A stretch of 33,345 nucleotides of DNA from Reticulitermes lucifugus (lineage: Eukaryota; Arthropoda; Insecta; Blattodea; Rhinotermitidae), in NCBI GenBank assembly GCA_026260175.1, contig JAKCWW010002938.1, positions 6,781 to 40,125 on the forward strand, read 5' to 3'. The stretch's first letter is position 1. Every line of letters starts with the position of its first letter. The position numbers were made by a program, and so were the translations under genes. A model generated the notes under the pieces. It was not told the origin of the DNA. It was given only the letters and a program-made list of their open reading frames with translations, and searched no databases. Shown one piece after another: positions 1-13,401 of this stretch.

Positions 1-1903
1 GTTTTGTGTGGATCTCAGAACAAACAGCGATTACTTCCCTATACAGCATTAACTGACTGGTTTCTATAACCAAGACAGAATGTGTTTACTACGCGGTAAA
101 CCTGAATCTTTAAATGTAATTCAGCTTAATCTTAGTCTTTAAGGGGTTATATTACTGCATCAATTCTCAGTCCCTTCAAGACGATGCTGAAACATTACAG
201 GCAGATCCCATTACATGTGGCAGATGCATTTCTGCAAGTCACGATGTATATAAAAAACACAAATAGTAGGAAATATAGCATAATAAAAAATAGAATGTGT
301 GTTCCCAAACAATGGAATAATTCAACCTGGCAAGATTAAATTAATCATTAATGCACCTACTTTCATATACTGTTGATACATTAAGACATGGGAGAATTAT
401 AAAGAAATTGTAAAACACTAAAATGGCAGGTACTTTAAATTCAAAATTAACCATTAACAGATGAATGGAACAGTGTTGTCCCATTAACTGTACATCCTTT
501 TCATTCTTGTTCCTTATGGCAAACATTCTCTCGATTTTCTCAGTTCATCAGACCAAATATCAACTCTAGTAACGCTGAGATTCACGGCTGTTTGAATGCT
601 ATGAGCACTACCCTGAATGGTTCTCACTCGGTCCCATGGCCCCTTGAATATCCATGCTACATTCACCTCTACTGAACCTATTTACATCTTCACCTCTCAA
701 CAATGAGATTTTCTAGGACTTTTCTTCATCTGATCTTTATTCACATTTTTTCCTGGTGCATTTTTTATGGCTGCAAATGTTATTTACATACAAAAGTGGA
801 TGTCACTGAGAGCACAGAGATGAAAAGGTGACAGAAGTGATGAACACATAACACAATATAATGTGAAAAGAGAACAATGTGAATGATTCCAAATAAAAGA
901 GCATGTCACAGAAGGTGCAATGAGGTTAAAGAAAGAGTACAGCTACATCACTACTCCCCCTCTGTGCATTCATGGCATGTTACAGGACGAACTGTCACAG
1001 AAGGTGCACACAAAATTCACAGGACACATGCAAAAGTGACCTAAATGAAACTGCAGACATGCAGAAACATGGATAACAAAACCACATATAACAGTGTTCA
1101 GAAAATTGCGACCTAAGCATTGCAGAATGTGGTACCTGTTAGCTGACAGGAGGCCTGGGTGTGTTTATATACCAACTAGGAAGCAGGCAAGTTCAAAGTT
1201 CCTTTATTATGACAGGCAGCAGGGTTGTCCATCTCATGAAAATAAGATGCATTATGTATGGACAATCCATTTCTAGAGTGAAGGTTGTCCACAACAAGCT
1301 GTGCTCAAAACACAGCAGTTTGTAGTATATTCCACACCTCTACACTTGAATGAGTCACAATTCTCAGACATAACCTTCTCCATTCCATCATTTTATAGCA
1401 CCGGCATCACATGGTAGTAATAAAAAAACAAAACTTACACGCAAAGTTTTGGTAGGTAACCTCACTTAAAAAAAGGTTACTTGAAAGGTTTGTAGTGGAG
1501 TATATGAACTGGCTGCTGTGTATAACTGATTTGGAATGTGAAATGTGAATCAATGCACACTCAATTTGGCGTAACAAGATCGGCAGTTAGACACAATAAA
1601 TAAAAGTGGCAGTCGGCACAAAAACCGTATTTGCTTAACAATGAAGTTTTACCGCAACATGTTTCGGCTATTATTTTTTGGCTGCTGTGACACAGGACCT
1701 TACTTATGATACGACTGCGGTGCGATGACGATACGATACATACAAGATACGGGCCTCGCACACTGCAGGCGAAGACTATATGTACTGCTCGAGTATGAAC
1801 ATGCCATAAATTGTAACAGGTACAATATTTAAGTACCCATGAAAGCAAGCCTGCGTTACGTTTTTAAATCAATTGCAGTATATTCAGCAATAAATTGTCT
1901 TAC
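1..1903. other. No gene recognised
   Basis: AT-rich sequence without a credible exon. The only local repetition noticed is tgtcacagaaggtgca at about 904 and 993. The open stretch on the minus strand at 1561-1848 has no recognisable motif and lies in the presumed intron of the MADF-like remnant. Confidence 0.5.
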
Positions 1904-2033
1904 CTGATTCACTGAATTCTTTCCCAATGTTTTCCCACACTAGACGATTTTCGTCTTTTCATGTATAAGCTGGATCTTCCCAGTCGTATAAACTGCAGGG
2001 CTCCACACGGTTAATACTTGCTTCCTCACTCAT
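1904..2033 (-). pseudogene. MADF-domain-like first exon with an in-frame stop
   Basis: From ATG at 2033 the frame reads MSEEASINRVEPC, then SLYDWEDPAYT, stop, KDENRLVWENIGKEF, SESG, and runs into a perfect donor CAG|gtaaga at 1904. The pattern LYD....P.Y..KDEN..VW..I..EF is that of the MADF DNA-binding domain (family knowledge). MADF proteins occur as host regulators and as accessory proteins of Harbinger-type transposons. The TGA at 1959-1961 breaks the domain; one transition from CGA, where a basic residue is usual, would explain it. I found no second MADF exon on the minus strand below 1904. Most likely a dead copy; a sequencing error cannot be excluded. Confidence 0.55.
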
Positions 2034-2635
2034 GAGTACATAACCTAACACAACACTGTACGGCACGTGGTACTTCGCCTTCTGTGACACAGATCATACA
2101 TCTGCGGTGATATGTTTACAACTGAACGTTAGACGACACGACTTAACGTACCGTATCGGCCCGTCATGAACATATCGTTGCTGTGTCGTGTTCCGTTTAC
2201 AATGGTGGAGTCTTATCGTATTGACATCGTATCTTAAGTAACATCCAGTGCAACAGCTCCTTTGGCCATCCTCGGGCACTTTGTTAGTGCCATATATACT
2301 GTAAATGCAGCGTCCCACAGGATTTTACATGAAATTATAACTAGTATAACACGTTTAAAATTTTATTAAGAGTTAATTTTTCATTTTCCTCTCTCACCTT
2401 AATCTTGCATTATATTGTGATTATCCTTACGCTTCATTTTGCTATTTATTTATATCACATTTGTGTTATTGTGAACTTCATTAATATTTCCTCATACCCA
2501 TTCTGTGTAATTAGCTAGTATTTTCTGAGGTAGGTATGTTCCTGGAAGTATGGAAATACTTCTATAAATTTGTATTTCCTATTTATTTATTGAGTCTAAC
2601 ACTACTGCGTAGCATAACAGGGATGCTGGCGCTCA
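2034..2635. other. 5' flank of the MADF-like remnant, no exon
   Basis: Contains several cgatacg/gatacgg words and one cacgtg (2065-2070), then becomes strongly AT-rich. Confidence 0.4.
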
Positions 2636-2834
2636 GCTGGGGGAGTGGCACTACCACCTGGGCGGCAGAGTCCAACGGGTGGCAAAATGGGCAGCAAAAT
2701 AAACATTTTAAATCAGTTACATAAAATAAAAGGAAATTCAATAAATGTGGTATTTTAAAGTTCATAATTTCTGTTAGGGGTGGCCATTGTGATTACTCAC
2801 CCAAGGCACCAAAAAAAGTAGCTATACCACTGCA
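2636..2834. mobile_element. Second copy of the hAT-type MITE seen at 25698-25920
   Basis: Shares gggcggcagagtccaa, ggcagcaaaat, aggaaattcaataaatgtgg, ctgttaggggtggccattgt and agctataccactg, in the same order as the other copy. The left end is degraded and no clear target duplication is visible. Confidence 0.65.
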
Positions 2835-5474
2835 AGGAAATACCAAGTAAAATTTACAAAAGCTAGCAACCTATGTTGCGTACTACTGGCCACAGCATGT
2901 CACTACACAGAAAATATGAAACATTAACATTAGTCTTCTGAGATGTTTAGTCATGTAGTCTAATAGCAAGGTATCATTTCAGAGGAACATGCCGTTTAAG
3001 TTTTCCACCCTGAAAACTGAGGCAGTATGATCCTTCACCTTCATGTACCTATTGTATTCTCAAGCAGTAAGAGCTTAGATGTAAGGGCAGCTTTATTGGC
3101 CTGTACAAACAGAGTATCCCAGAGTAACTATACAGTCAACATCAAAATCAGTTTTGACTACTTACATACAGTACCATAACAAGGTTATAACATGTTGAAA
3201 ACGATCTCTGTAGCATCTAAAGATTTCTGCGAGTTAAGTATGTACTGCACATCCCGTACAATACTGTTTTTGCAAAAAATCAAGGTTTAGCACGTGCTGA
3301 AATATAAAATTCACTGCACAGATACTTCTGAGATACTCTGCAGTAGACAAGATTTGTGAAAAACACTAGTCAACTGCACAATCATATGTAACCCTAGTTA
3401 ACCCACTATCAAAAAACACTGCCTCTCAAGATGTAGTCCATCACCCTGGCCAAAGAGCCCTAACATATCCCTGAAATATCTTGAAGTTTGCTGCTGGAGT
3501 GCACTAGTATTTTATCTTGTGCTCTTCTGTGTATTTCTCTTTCCAAAGCATGCATTTCATGTATCAGTATACACCTAAGATGATCTAAGAACAAAACAAC
3601 ACTGCAACAGCAGACACATACTGCCAATTAAAGAAATCTTCTAGGGCTCAAAACTATACCACATACTTGTTATATCTGCCAGTTTTCCTTGCATTTAACA
3701 TTCATAAATTGAGGCAGGCTACGCCACAATTCGGGCAGCTGCTCACCAGCTTCTCACTGAAGACGCAGAGCTTCAATTGCAAAGTCATCCAAGTGGAAGT
3801 TGGTGTGGATAAAGTGGCATTGGAACAAATTTTCCTCTGATCACTTCAGTTTTCATTTATGATTACCTGGTTTCTGGACTCCATCTACAGCCCTCTATTC
3901 AAAAAAGAACTAATTTTTGGTTCCGTTCTTCTTCCACTAAAGGCTGCAAGCATGCAAGCAGTAGGCAAGTAATATACTGTTCATTTCAATGTCAAACAAA
4001 TCAGTGTCTGCAGGTTGGATTTGGTGGTATGGACTTCTCTTCCTGTCTTAGTTGTAAGTCTCCACGGATATACCAACAAGCCCCTGTTTTACGCCCTAGT
4101 TGCGTTCCAGAAAAAGTGGCCATAAATCAAAAATATTCCCATAATAAATAATGGGATAGGGGTTAGCGTAATAGAGCACAGCCAGCCAAAGGTGTTAAAC
4201 CAAAGATGATGGAATAAATTATGAAGTGGTATATATTGGCAATGGGCATTAAAGCAAAATGGCATAAGCCAAGAGCAACATGTACTTTCACATATCTCCT
4301 GCACATAAAAACCTTGTCCCAGGTGCCTAACACTCGTACAGACAGTTAATCAACAGGTAATCCAGTGACTGAGAATGACTCTAGCCATCGGACCCAACCC
4401 AATAAGCATCTCCCCCCCCCCCTTTCACCTGGGACAGGAATAGATACAGTTCCCAAAAGGTTTTCTTTTTCTCAAATACAACAGACAAGTCCAGAAATCC
4501 AGTAATCTGAAGTGGAATGTACTACTCTCTGAACCCTTTAAAACTGATCAATATTCCCATGTCAATTACCATTCCACCACTGTTCCTTAATCATTAGAGG
4601 CTGGTACTATAGACCACAGTATCAAGGGACTCTCTCCTTCCACTGGTACACAAAATGAAATAACACAAATAAATATAATGTCTACAATGGTGCGTTTGTC
4701 ACGAGTGACACTGTAGACTGCTCACAGAGTTCAAATCAAACATTCCTACTGTTTGGAGTTTCATGCCCATATAATAAAGCACAATAACCCTAGAGCATGG
4801 CAAAGCTTCAAACGTGTGAATTATTTATATATAAGTATTGTTATTAATGAGTCTAAATATTAGTGACAATAACTGTGACAATAAAGATCGAGGATACAGA
4901 ATGTATGTAAAGTAGGGTATGATAGTACACTATAAATGTGATCAGAGCTATACCATTTCTTGCTTTTTGAGTGATTTCACTAATATTTCTAGTCCGCATT
5001 TTGTTCACTAATGTGACGTGTCACTACTGAAGTGTGTCAGTATCCATGGTGACTTGAACGATGCAAACACAATTACAGAAAACCCACAAACCAATGTGCT
5101 ATATAATATCCTGGCAAGACTGACAAAGACCAAAATCAGCTGTGTCCCCCACATAAATTGTTAACGGAGATGCACAAAGCAGACAATTCAAGTCACCAGT
5201 GGCACAGCACACAATGTTCACACAGATGTCTTCCATATTTAGTGTCTCAGCATGTCTGGTAAAAGTCGTATCAAGACAGCAATAAATACACTATTTACAA
5301 TGCAATGTTGTTTGACATTTTCTCAACCCAACATTGCTCATACTGTTGCATTCCTTGTCACAGTGACCAAATCCATTTCTGACATGGAGGCACTTCAGCA
5401 AATGCTGCTGCGAACAATCTACAGCTGAACCTTGCTTTATGAACCCCACATACAAAAGTGTAACATAGAGTAAC
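2835..5474. other. No gene recognised
   Basis: Two faint traces: the minus strand at 3715-3845 has an open piece with HTNFHLDDFAIEALRLQ, then a stop, of unknown origin; and 4085-4300 (gccctagttgcgttccagaa, ccataaat) resembles a decayed Tigger-like MITE. An 11-base C run is at 4412-4422. Confidence 0.4.
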
Positions 5475-5520
5475 TACCATATTTCTTGAATACTCAGCAC
5501 CCTGAACAAGCTATGCACCC
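5475..5520. mobile_element. Probable solo end of the same TACCRTATTT terminal-repeat family
   Basis: taccatatttcttgaatact followed by cagcaccctg. No inverted partner was found nearby; the neighbouring hAT-like element starts at 5594. Confidence 0.35.
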
Positions 5521-5593
5521 TATTTTTTAAGAAATAAGAAATCAAATATAACAGTTCAGATATTTTAGTGCAGTATAAAGTACGCACATTGAG

Positions 5594-5994
5594 CAGGGGT
5601 GCAACCAAGTGGGGGGGGGGGCTACCGAGCTGCAGCCCAGCCTCCCCCCCCCTACCCAAACCTCCAAAATCAAAATTAAAAAAACACAGATTTTACAGAT
5701 CTTATGATATCGAAAGTTTTACGTCATTTACCTTTCAGCCAAAATCAACTGCTGAAATTGGCTGATGACTAGTACATTAGGAATTTGAAAATAATTTAAT
5801 AAAATTTAAAACAAGAAGATACTGTGATTTGAGTCATGAAACATGTAGTTATATTCGTGTATATATGCAGTTGCAAACAGTGTTATGTTATACTTGCAAC
5901 ATGATTCTTATAACATAATTTTTAAAATCAAAAACAAATTATATATAGCCTCAGGGTCAGCCCCCTCCAATGAAAAATTCTGGGTGCGCACCTG
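5594..5994. mobile_element. hAT-like MITE (401 bp) with G-run/C-run hairpin
   Basis: Left end CAGGGGTGCAACCAAG and right end ctgggtgcgcacctg form imperfect inverted repeats. Flanks acattgag (5586-5593) and acgttgac (5995-6002) match at 6 of 8 bases. Just inside the left end an 11-12-base G run and a 10-base C run can pair around ctaccgagctgcagcccag. Confidence 0.6.
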
Positions 5995-6002
5995 ACGTTG
6001 AC

Positions 6003-7309
6003 TATGATTACATCTAATACACAGTGTCCTGAATTCAAACACATTGTTCTTTTACTTCTCCTGCAGCTCATATTTTCCAGGATCTGATGTCCTGCAACAT
6101 GGAAATGGCAAATGTTAACATTTCAATTATGTTACTGTCCCACTATTCAAACACTGCTCCTCAAAACAAGCATAAAACTATTCAATTTCAGCATAAAAAT
6201 ATACCTGCAGTACCTCCCTTCCACTGCTGTTAACATCGGCTGAGCTCACACCCTCATCCTCCTTATGTCATCATCCTCCATCCCATCTGTCTTCAGTCTC
6301 TTACACAACTTTCACCAACATCATATTTTCTGCGAGCAGGACGATGATTTAATCTGGCCCTTGGATTAACCACCAACAATGATAAATGCACACTCTCAGT
6401 ACCCATAGCAGAACACGTGTACCTCCTTCTTACAGCAACATCCACCCCATATTATGTCAGCATATGGGTATGCAAAAGAAAGAGGAAGTCATGAAAGTTA
6501 AGATGGCAACAGGACTGCCAACTTCATAATGAATAAGCCACACATCCGAACTTTTGGTCACATTCCTTTTACAAAAATATGGCATCACATGTTGGATTGT
6601 TTTAATTTAAACTTAAGCATAGGAGTATGAGACAGAAGTTACTTTCACATGCTTTACTTGAGTGCACACACATCCCTCACAATGACCAGCCATACTCGAT
6701 AACAAATGTGAACTGTTCAGCCACAACTTGACAAAAAAAATTTATGTACACATTACAAGACTTAAAAATGTATTACTGGAATGTCTTAATGAAATACAGG
6801 TACATATATTTTACAACCATATCTGAAAAATATGGCTGTCACTTCTCAAAATACAAAACAAACATCAAGACACACTGCTTAAAATTCAATAAATGAAATA
6901 TTTCAAGACATTCTAAAATAAACATTGTACGTCACAATCATGAAAGCACCCACATTTAATGTTTCTCAATTTAAATTTTTCATTTTACATAAGCATCTTT
7001 ATAATCTCAGTGTTAAAAACATCCTCCACTTAAGATTCCCTTCAGTTTAGTATTCAAAACTACAACTCCACGAAGAAACATTAAATGGAGTTTTACTGTA
7101 TACTGAAATTGTTTTTTTAGAAAATGTCTGTCCCATTTGTCCGTGCTGCTGATAATACTGTCATCTGGAAGTGATATAACACGCATCTGATGTGAAATGA
7201 CACTTCCTTAGATTTAAGGCATAACTAGCAGTAAAAGTCAGCAGTCTTGGACACTATGTTCTCACGCTCACGCACCCCTCGCTACACAACGAACTTGCTG
7301 AAGATGAAG
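6003..7309. other. EXOSC7 3' flank, no other gene
   Basis: AT-rich; must contain the EXOSC7 3' untranslated region at its right end. No repeat family recognised. Confidence 0.45.
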
Positions 7310-7414
7310 TCACTTCAAGAAGCCACAACACTCCTTGACATGTCCTTGCTCCCGCTCTTCAAGTAGCGCAGCCTTCAGGGCCTTGTTCAGATTTAGACCA
7401 ATTGCCAATCCCAC
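7310..7414 (-). CDS. EXOSC7: EXOSC7 exon 6 with stop
   Basis: 105 nt, acceptor cttttgtag, ending in TGA. It encodes the C-terminal helix (VGLAIGLNLNKALKAALLEE), then a charged tail ending CCGFLK; the human tail also ends in a GFLG-like motif. Confidence 0.9.
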   Translation of the reverse strand: MGLAIGLNLNKALKAALLEEREQGHVKECCGFLK

Positions 7415-10400
7415 CTACAAAAGCACACATCTGTTTGTCATTCAAACAACATATGCAAGTCACTCTCCAGTGGAATAGACACATTTTCCAAATGTGTTTT
7501 TCATGAGTTTACGTACCTGTAATATACATCACAGGGACAAAACATTTTTTAAGCTCTAATGTTCAGAGAAAGTGGATCTAGTGTCACGCTGTGGTTCTCA
7601 TTTCCTCTTGGCACACAACCATTCATTTCTACTTGCCGCATGCATAGACATATTTCCATTAAGGATCTCGTTTACATCTAAGCATTGAACAGTCAGGTCA
7701 AACAGGAAGTTTTCTTCAAAACACTCTTGTTCTCCTATTAATTTTTTTAATTTCTTGTATGCCTGAATATAAAAGCTTTATTTTATGTTCATAATCCTAC
7801 TCTTCCTAGCATATTTTGTTCAGTTCATGGTACCTTTCACTTTTCCTTACTGATGTCAATTATTTACTATACACATCACACAACCAGAGGCCTCTAACTT
7901 GGCAGTCAAGTTCTTTAAATCTGACTTTTAATGAACATTCTAACTGTCCTATATTTGATATATAACAGTAAAAAAATGTGAGTTTCTAAATTCCTGCAAT
8001 CTCCGTTAATATTCTCCACCTAATTATACACCCCTGGAGATGACAAAGCCTTGCTAAAACATGTACAATGCATGAAGCGAGTTAATAAGGTGGTTGTATT
8101 TAGATGGTTATTACTTACTTGTGCTTTAGACTTATAAATAGGTGGTGCATGGTTCAAATCTCAGCCAGGGCACCGGTTATGTTTTTCATTATTTTCTTCA
8201 GTCCTTCCAGGCACTTCCCAAGATGGTACCTCAAATTAGAGCATGACCACTTCTCTCCACATTCTTTCCAATTCATTATTTATTCATCATCATACCATCT
8301 GATCCTTAGCACTATCAAAAAACCATAATGAAATGGCATAAATGTGTCTCAGAAACAGTGAGAACTCACATCCACTGATGTCACATGTCAGCACTAGATG
8401 GAGGTGAGTGGCCAGCTTCACAATCTAACAACTTTACCCACGCAAAAAGGGTCCCCATTACCCACTAAACAGGAAGCTGGGTGCACCCCACAACTGCTGG
8501 TTTGAATTCTTTCAAGAAGATAAAAATGTCTTGCCTCTTCCAGCAAGCACAATCCCTTGGTTATCCAGCCTGTACACTATTCACTACAAAAAATACACTA
8601 TGCCAGCTCCTTGTAATTTTATCACGCCTACATACATTACTCGATTCACGCTCTTTGTTGTAGTTTTGAATCTCTGCACCAAAGATTTAGGAATATATAC
8701 AACTTTGTCCAATACCTATGTGGTCAGTGACCAGAAGGGCCAAAACAATTCCAGCAGCTTCATAATCATGACTAGCCACTTAATGTGGACTAATAGGGTT
8801 AAGACAAACATCAAAATATCTTCCTTCTCTTAAATTCACCCATGACACAAACCTTGAGGATGTCCAGAAGCGTCTGTGGGTGGAAGCTACCAACACCAGT
8901 TTTGAAAACAGATGTCACCAATGACTTCTCTGTTACGGCCATCACCACACTAGCACTGCTGCACGTCTCCTCCTCTGCCGTGGGATCCACTACGCAGTGA
9001 TCGCCTATCTGTAGATGTTAACATATAAACATTGTTAACATATAAACGGCGTCGTGTAATAACCCAAAAGACCACAGATTACATCAACATCGTGGCGGAA
9101 GCCTGAAATCAAGGTTAAACATATAATTACATCGCTCATCCTTCGGCTTACAAGCACAAGCCTACAGCATGCGTCTGTGTTGCCACATCTCTGCGTCACA
9201 CACTCAGACTTCCAGTCTATAAATCAATGCCCAGAAAAAAATTAAATCCTGAAATATAAGAACATGTTCTAACTTTTCCAACCACATTTGGCCTCAGCTT
9301 TCACCCCATTACTTTGCAGTATGTAGAAATATAAGTATCTATATCACTAACACAGACATGAATGAATTTTGAAATACATGACACAGCCCACAAGCCAGCA
9401 AAGGGCAGGTTCGTGGGCTGCGCATATAAAAACCACAATAAGTTGTATACCTAATCTCCTAAATTATTGTGCAAACTTTACAGTACACAATTTACAAACA
9501 TGGCCACAGCTGGACAACCATGAGTTACAACTTGTACTGAGGTCTCAATTCATGCATGAATGACATATATGCATAACACCTTCCAATTTGAGTTGCAACT
9601 AAAAACCGAATGCTCGTAGTGAAGAAATTATGTTATTATTTCTCATACTGATCCCACTATTGTCATGCCATACAAGAACTAGAACTGTGTACACTAAGCT
9701 CGATGGTTATAAAACATTGTCGGAGCCAGGCAGTCCACCGCAATCACCACCGGACACTTCAATCCTACTATTCTGACCTTGGAAAGTGTCACAAGACATG
9801 GTGCCGCGGACACATCCAGATGATAGCAGTCAAAGGGATCATCTGAAAGTTGAAGGTCAACCGTTCCACCATCCAGAGAGGCTGCCTTCACTTTGGGGAC
9901 ACGAACGTTGTGGAGGGCAGCCTTCACAGCAAGCGACACTGCGTCAAACAGGTTTCCCCCACACTCTAAGATCTGCAACCAGGAAATTACAAGTTTCAAG
10001 CCATCACAATCATTACCATTACCATGTTAGCCCCACAGCATCAACAGTATGAGGGTGATCTGTAAGTGGTCAACCCAAGTCTCATTTCTGGGGCTTCAGT
10101 ACATACAGCTACCTCATTAACCACATGAAGCAGAGTCCTTGAGAAGCTAACAGTTCCTCAACTAGTCAAAAAAAATTCTTTACGTTACTTGTTCCGTACA
10201 TTCCTTTTGATTAAAATAAATCTTACTCCGACAAATGTACACTGTTTATAAATTTCACATTTTTTATTAAAAAATACCCAACATGTTTCAAACCATTAAT
10301 TGGTTCAAAACCTGTCGGGTATTTTTTAATAAAAATTGTGTTGAATGACATAAACAGTGTACATTTGTCAGAGTGAGATTTATTTTAATCAAAAAAATTC

Positions 10401-13368
10401 CCCACATAACAAGGAACGAAAGTAGGCAAGAGGATATGATTACCTGTCTGTGCAAGATTTCAAGCTTCCATCAGTGTGGATGAGATCTTCACCCTTCTGG
10501 GTTGTTGTACGGTGTACACGTTTCATCGTGAACATTTTGGGACAGTGAATAGATCCCATCATCAAGGGTCTTAATGTCCAAGAACATGTTGACCCTTGAA
10601 GATGGGCATGAAGTGTTGGCTACAAACCAACCTACACCACACAACCCAGAAGAGCAAAGACCTCAGGAACCTTCTAGTCTGAATCAAGTTTTTACAGCTA
10701 GACAGGTTACACATACCGACAATATCAACTTGTTACGATCTATTCAATTTACTTTGTAGCCTCACTTACTTCAGCAGCCCCCTTCCTGAGCAACCAGTAG
10801 GCCACAGTAAGCTCTGGACACACATGAATACAAACATACACACTGAACACAGTTATTTGTCTCCTGGATTCATTACAATACACAAACTCACTAGAATATC
10901 GACGTACAGCTTCCAGCACTGCCGCCCCGGAAGAATACACAAAGCTGTCAAGTCAAAGGTCTGGGACGACTGGTACGATGTCGCAAGAGAGTTGCTGATC
11001 TCCATCCCCAATTCCTCTCCTCCACGTCCCTCAAATGCAGGTGTTGCATTGGCAGAACTGTAAGCAAATCAGTTTACTTCACCCCACCACACAAGGCAAG
11101 TAGTGTGATTCAGAAATGTGTGTGAAACCTATAAATGTGACTGTAGATGAATAGATACAGATGCATCCTAAATGTGACTGTAGATGAACAGATACAGATG
11201 CATCCTAAATGTGACTGTAGATGAATAGATACAGATGCATCCTAAATGTGACTGCAGATGAACAGATACAGATGCATCCTAAATGTGACTGCAGATGAAC
11301 AGATACGGATGCATCCTAAGAGATCCTAGAAAGCAGGGCATAGGGCAAGTTAGGGTACAATAATCACACTCAAAAAATTCCTGTAACTATAATACAGTTA
11401 CTCAATTTCCACAGCCAAAATAAAGGACTTATCCAGAGTGGTGTGTAGGTTATGTTTGTTGTTACATGAGGATGCACATTATTCTACACACACAAACTCC
11501 CTTGCAACATGTTATAATTGCAAGATAGGCAAATATTTATGACTAAAAATGTTGATATACTCATATTATATGCGCTTACTAACGACATGGAAACAGCTGT
11601 GACCAGTACCAGCACCCACATCCAACACAGGTACAAAGTCTGATAATGAGCATAGCATATCTCACAGTTGTGACCATATACAAGGAAAGTGTCCATGAGG
11701 CCTAGACAGTAGAACATAAATCCTAAGAGCCTAATGTTTTTGTTACAAAAATGAGTGCACTCATCATCACAGAAAACCTCACACCATATTCTTGGTGATT
11801 TAATTAATAGTAAAATGAAAACTCATGTACAACCACATGGATACCACATGTCACTCGTGCTTCAATTGGCAGTAAAATGAAAACTCCAGGGTGCATACGT
11901 CATTTAAAAAACGTCAAACACCAGTAAAATCAAAACTTCAAGCCTAAGACACATGGACCTCATTATCACAAAGCCTAAGACTGTGGACTAAATGATAGTG
12001 ACTTTCAGCATATACATAAATAAAACCTGAAACTCTAAACTTGCAGTTAGAGATATCTCTTCACCTTCAGTCTGTGTTAATATTAGCATTACAAATACCT
12101 GAAAGATGGACATTTGTCACAGAAATTAAAAGTCAAATCATAAGTTCTTGAGTTGGTAGGAGTGACAGATTACAAGTTGCTATTAATTTCTGTCTGTAAA
12201 ATTAAAACTGACAGCCCAACCTATGTACATGTATCTCATATTCAATTACTTCTCTTTCTGTAACTTTCTTCTGTTAGCAAGCCTGCGCAATTGTCAAACC
12301 TATATGCTGCAAGCACTATTGATGTCCGACAGGAATATACATATACGTGTATTACACGTCCTATACCATTTTCATAATAAATAATGGTTTTGTATGATGT
12401 TGGTGAATATAGGAGCATAAAAGTCGTGTGTGGAAAAAATATAATTGTTCACATCATTCTCAACCAGAAGACAAAACACACTACAACAGTTAGCATGGTG
12501 AAAATAGTGTGAAAAACACTACAACAGATTAAACCAAATACAAAAGTACATTATTAACAGCTGCTTTCCAATTTTAACAAATATTCAGAAAAAGCCAGAA
12601 ACTTCACTACTAAATCAATAAATGTAGTAAATAACAATACACACAAATTGTGCACATTTCATTACAGAACTTGGTAATTTTAAATGGTACAAGACTTGAT
12701 GTGCACGCACACAGCTGTATAGGGATTAGTTTTTGGGGCGGAAAGTAGGTTATATTTATTTAACAAAATTTTTTACACTGCAAAGGTTATATGCCACTAG
12801 AGGCCAAATGTCAGGATGCTTATGACTGATGAATGGTGTGGCAAGAAGTGCCTACTGTCTGTTTAGGGGATACCAACTTAGCAACAGCTTGAAATGACTG
12901 AATAAAGTCATGTAAACAGCAGGACAGCCAACATGCCACGGGCATATTGCAAATGAAAACGGCATAACAGCCCATACCAATCTACAAAGAACTCGATCTT
13001 CCCTTCTCTAGGCCTTTCTGGATATGGCGTATCAATTTCAGTTTTGACTCCAACCAAGATGTCTGTGTTGGCGAGCCTGAGACGAGCTGAACCACTCGCA
13101 TGAGATACAACATCTGTCTCCACTTCCATTGGACGATAATCAAGACGTGTTCTCCCATCACAACGGAAATCTTCCTGCATAACGAGAAATGGACGCTACA
13201 GAGAATATGAAGAGCAGCACAAGTTTCTTATTAAGAAGCACATGATAGAGTGGTTGCTCCCCCATTAAACACACAGGATAAAGTGAAAAAGTAATGGCCT
13301 TCTCTCTGAATATTCTGCTAATATTTTGAGTCATTCCAGACTCTTAGTATTTCCAACACAAAAACATA

Positions 13369-13401
<33 letters not shown>

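Noticed and set aside
8120..8200. tRNA gene
   Set aside because: A good B box is present but no cloverleaf stems or proper A box; a SINE-like repeat explains it better.
8531..8833. Plus-strand ORF of 100 codons in EXOSC7 intron 5
   Set aside because: No family resemblance and antisense to an intron; probably chance or repeat-derived.
9786..10052. Plus-strand ORF of 88 codons
   Set aside because: Shadow of EXOSC7 exon 4 on the other strand; no motif.
11133..11317. CRISPR array
   Set aside because: Units are directly adjacent without unique spacers, and the window is eukaryotic.
12908..13180. A 90-codon ORF beginning MQEDFRCDG as a stand-alone gene
   Set aside because: Its ends run into introns. 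The true coding part is EXOSC7 exon 2 (12978-13174), and the apparent ATG is part of the acceptor.
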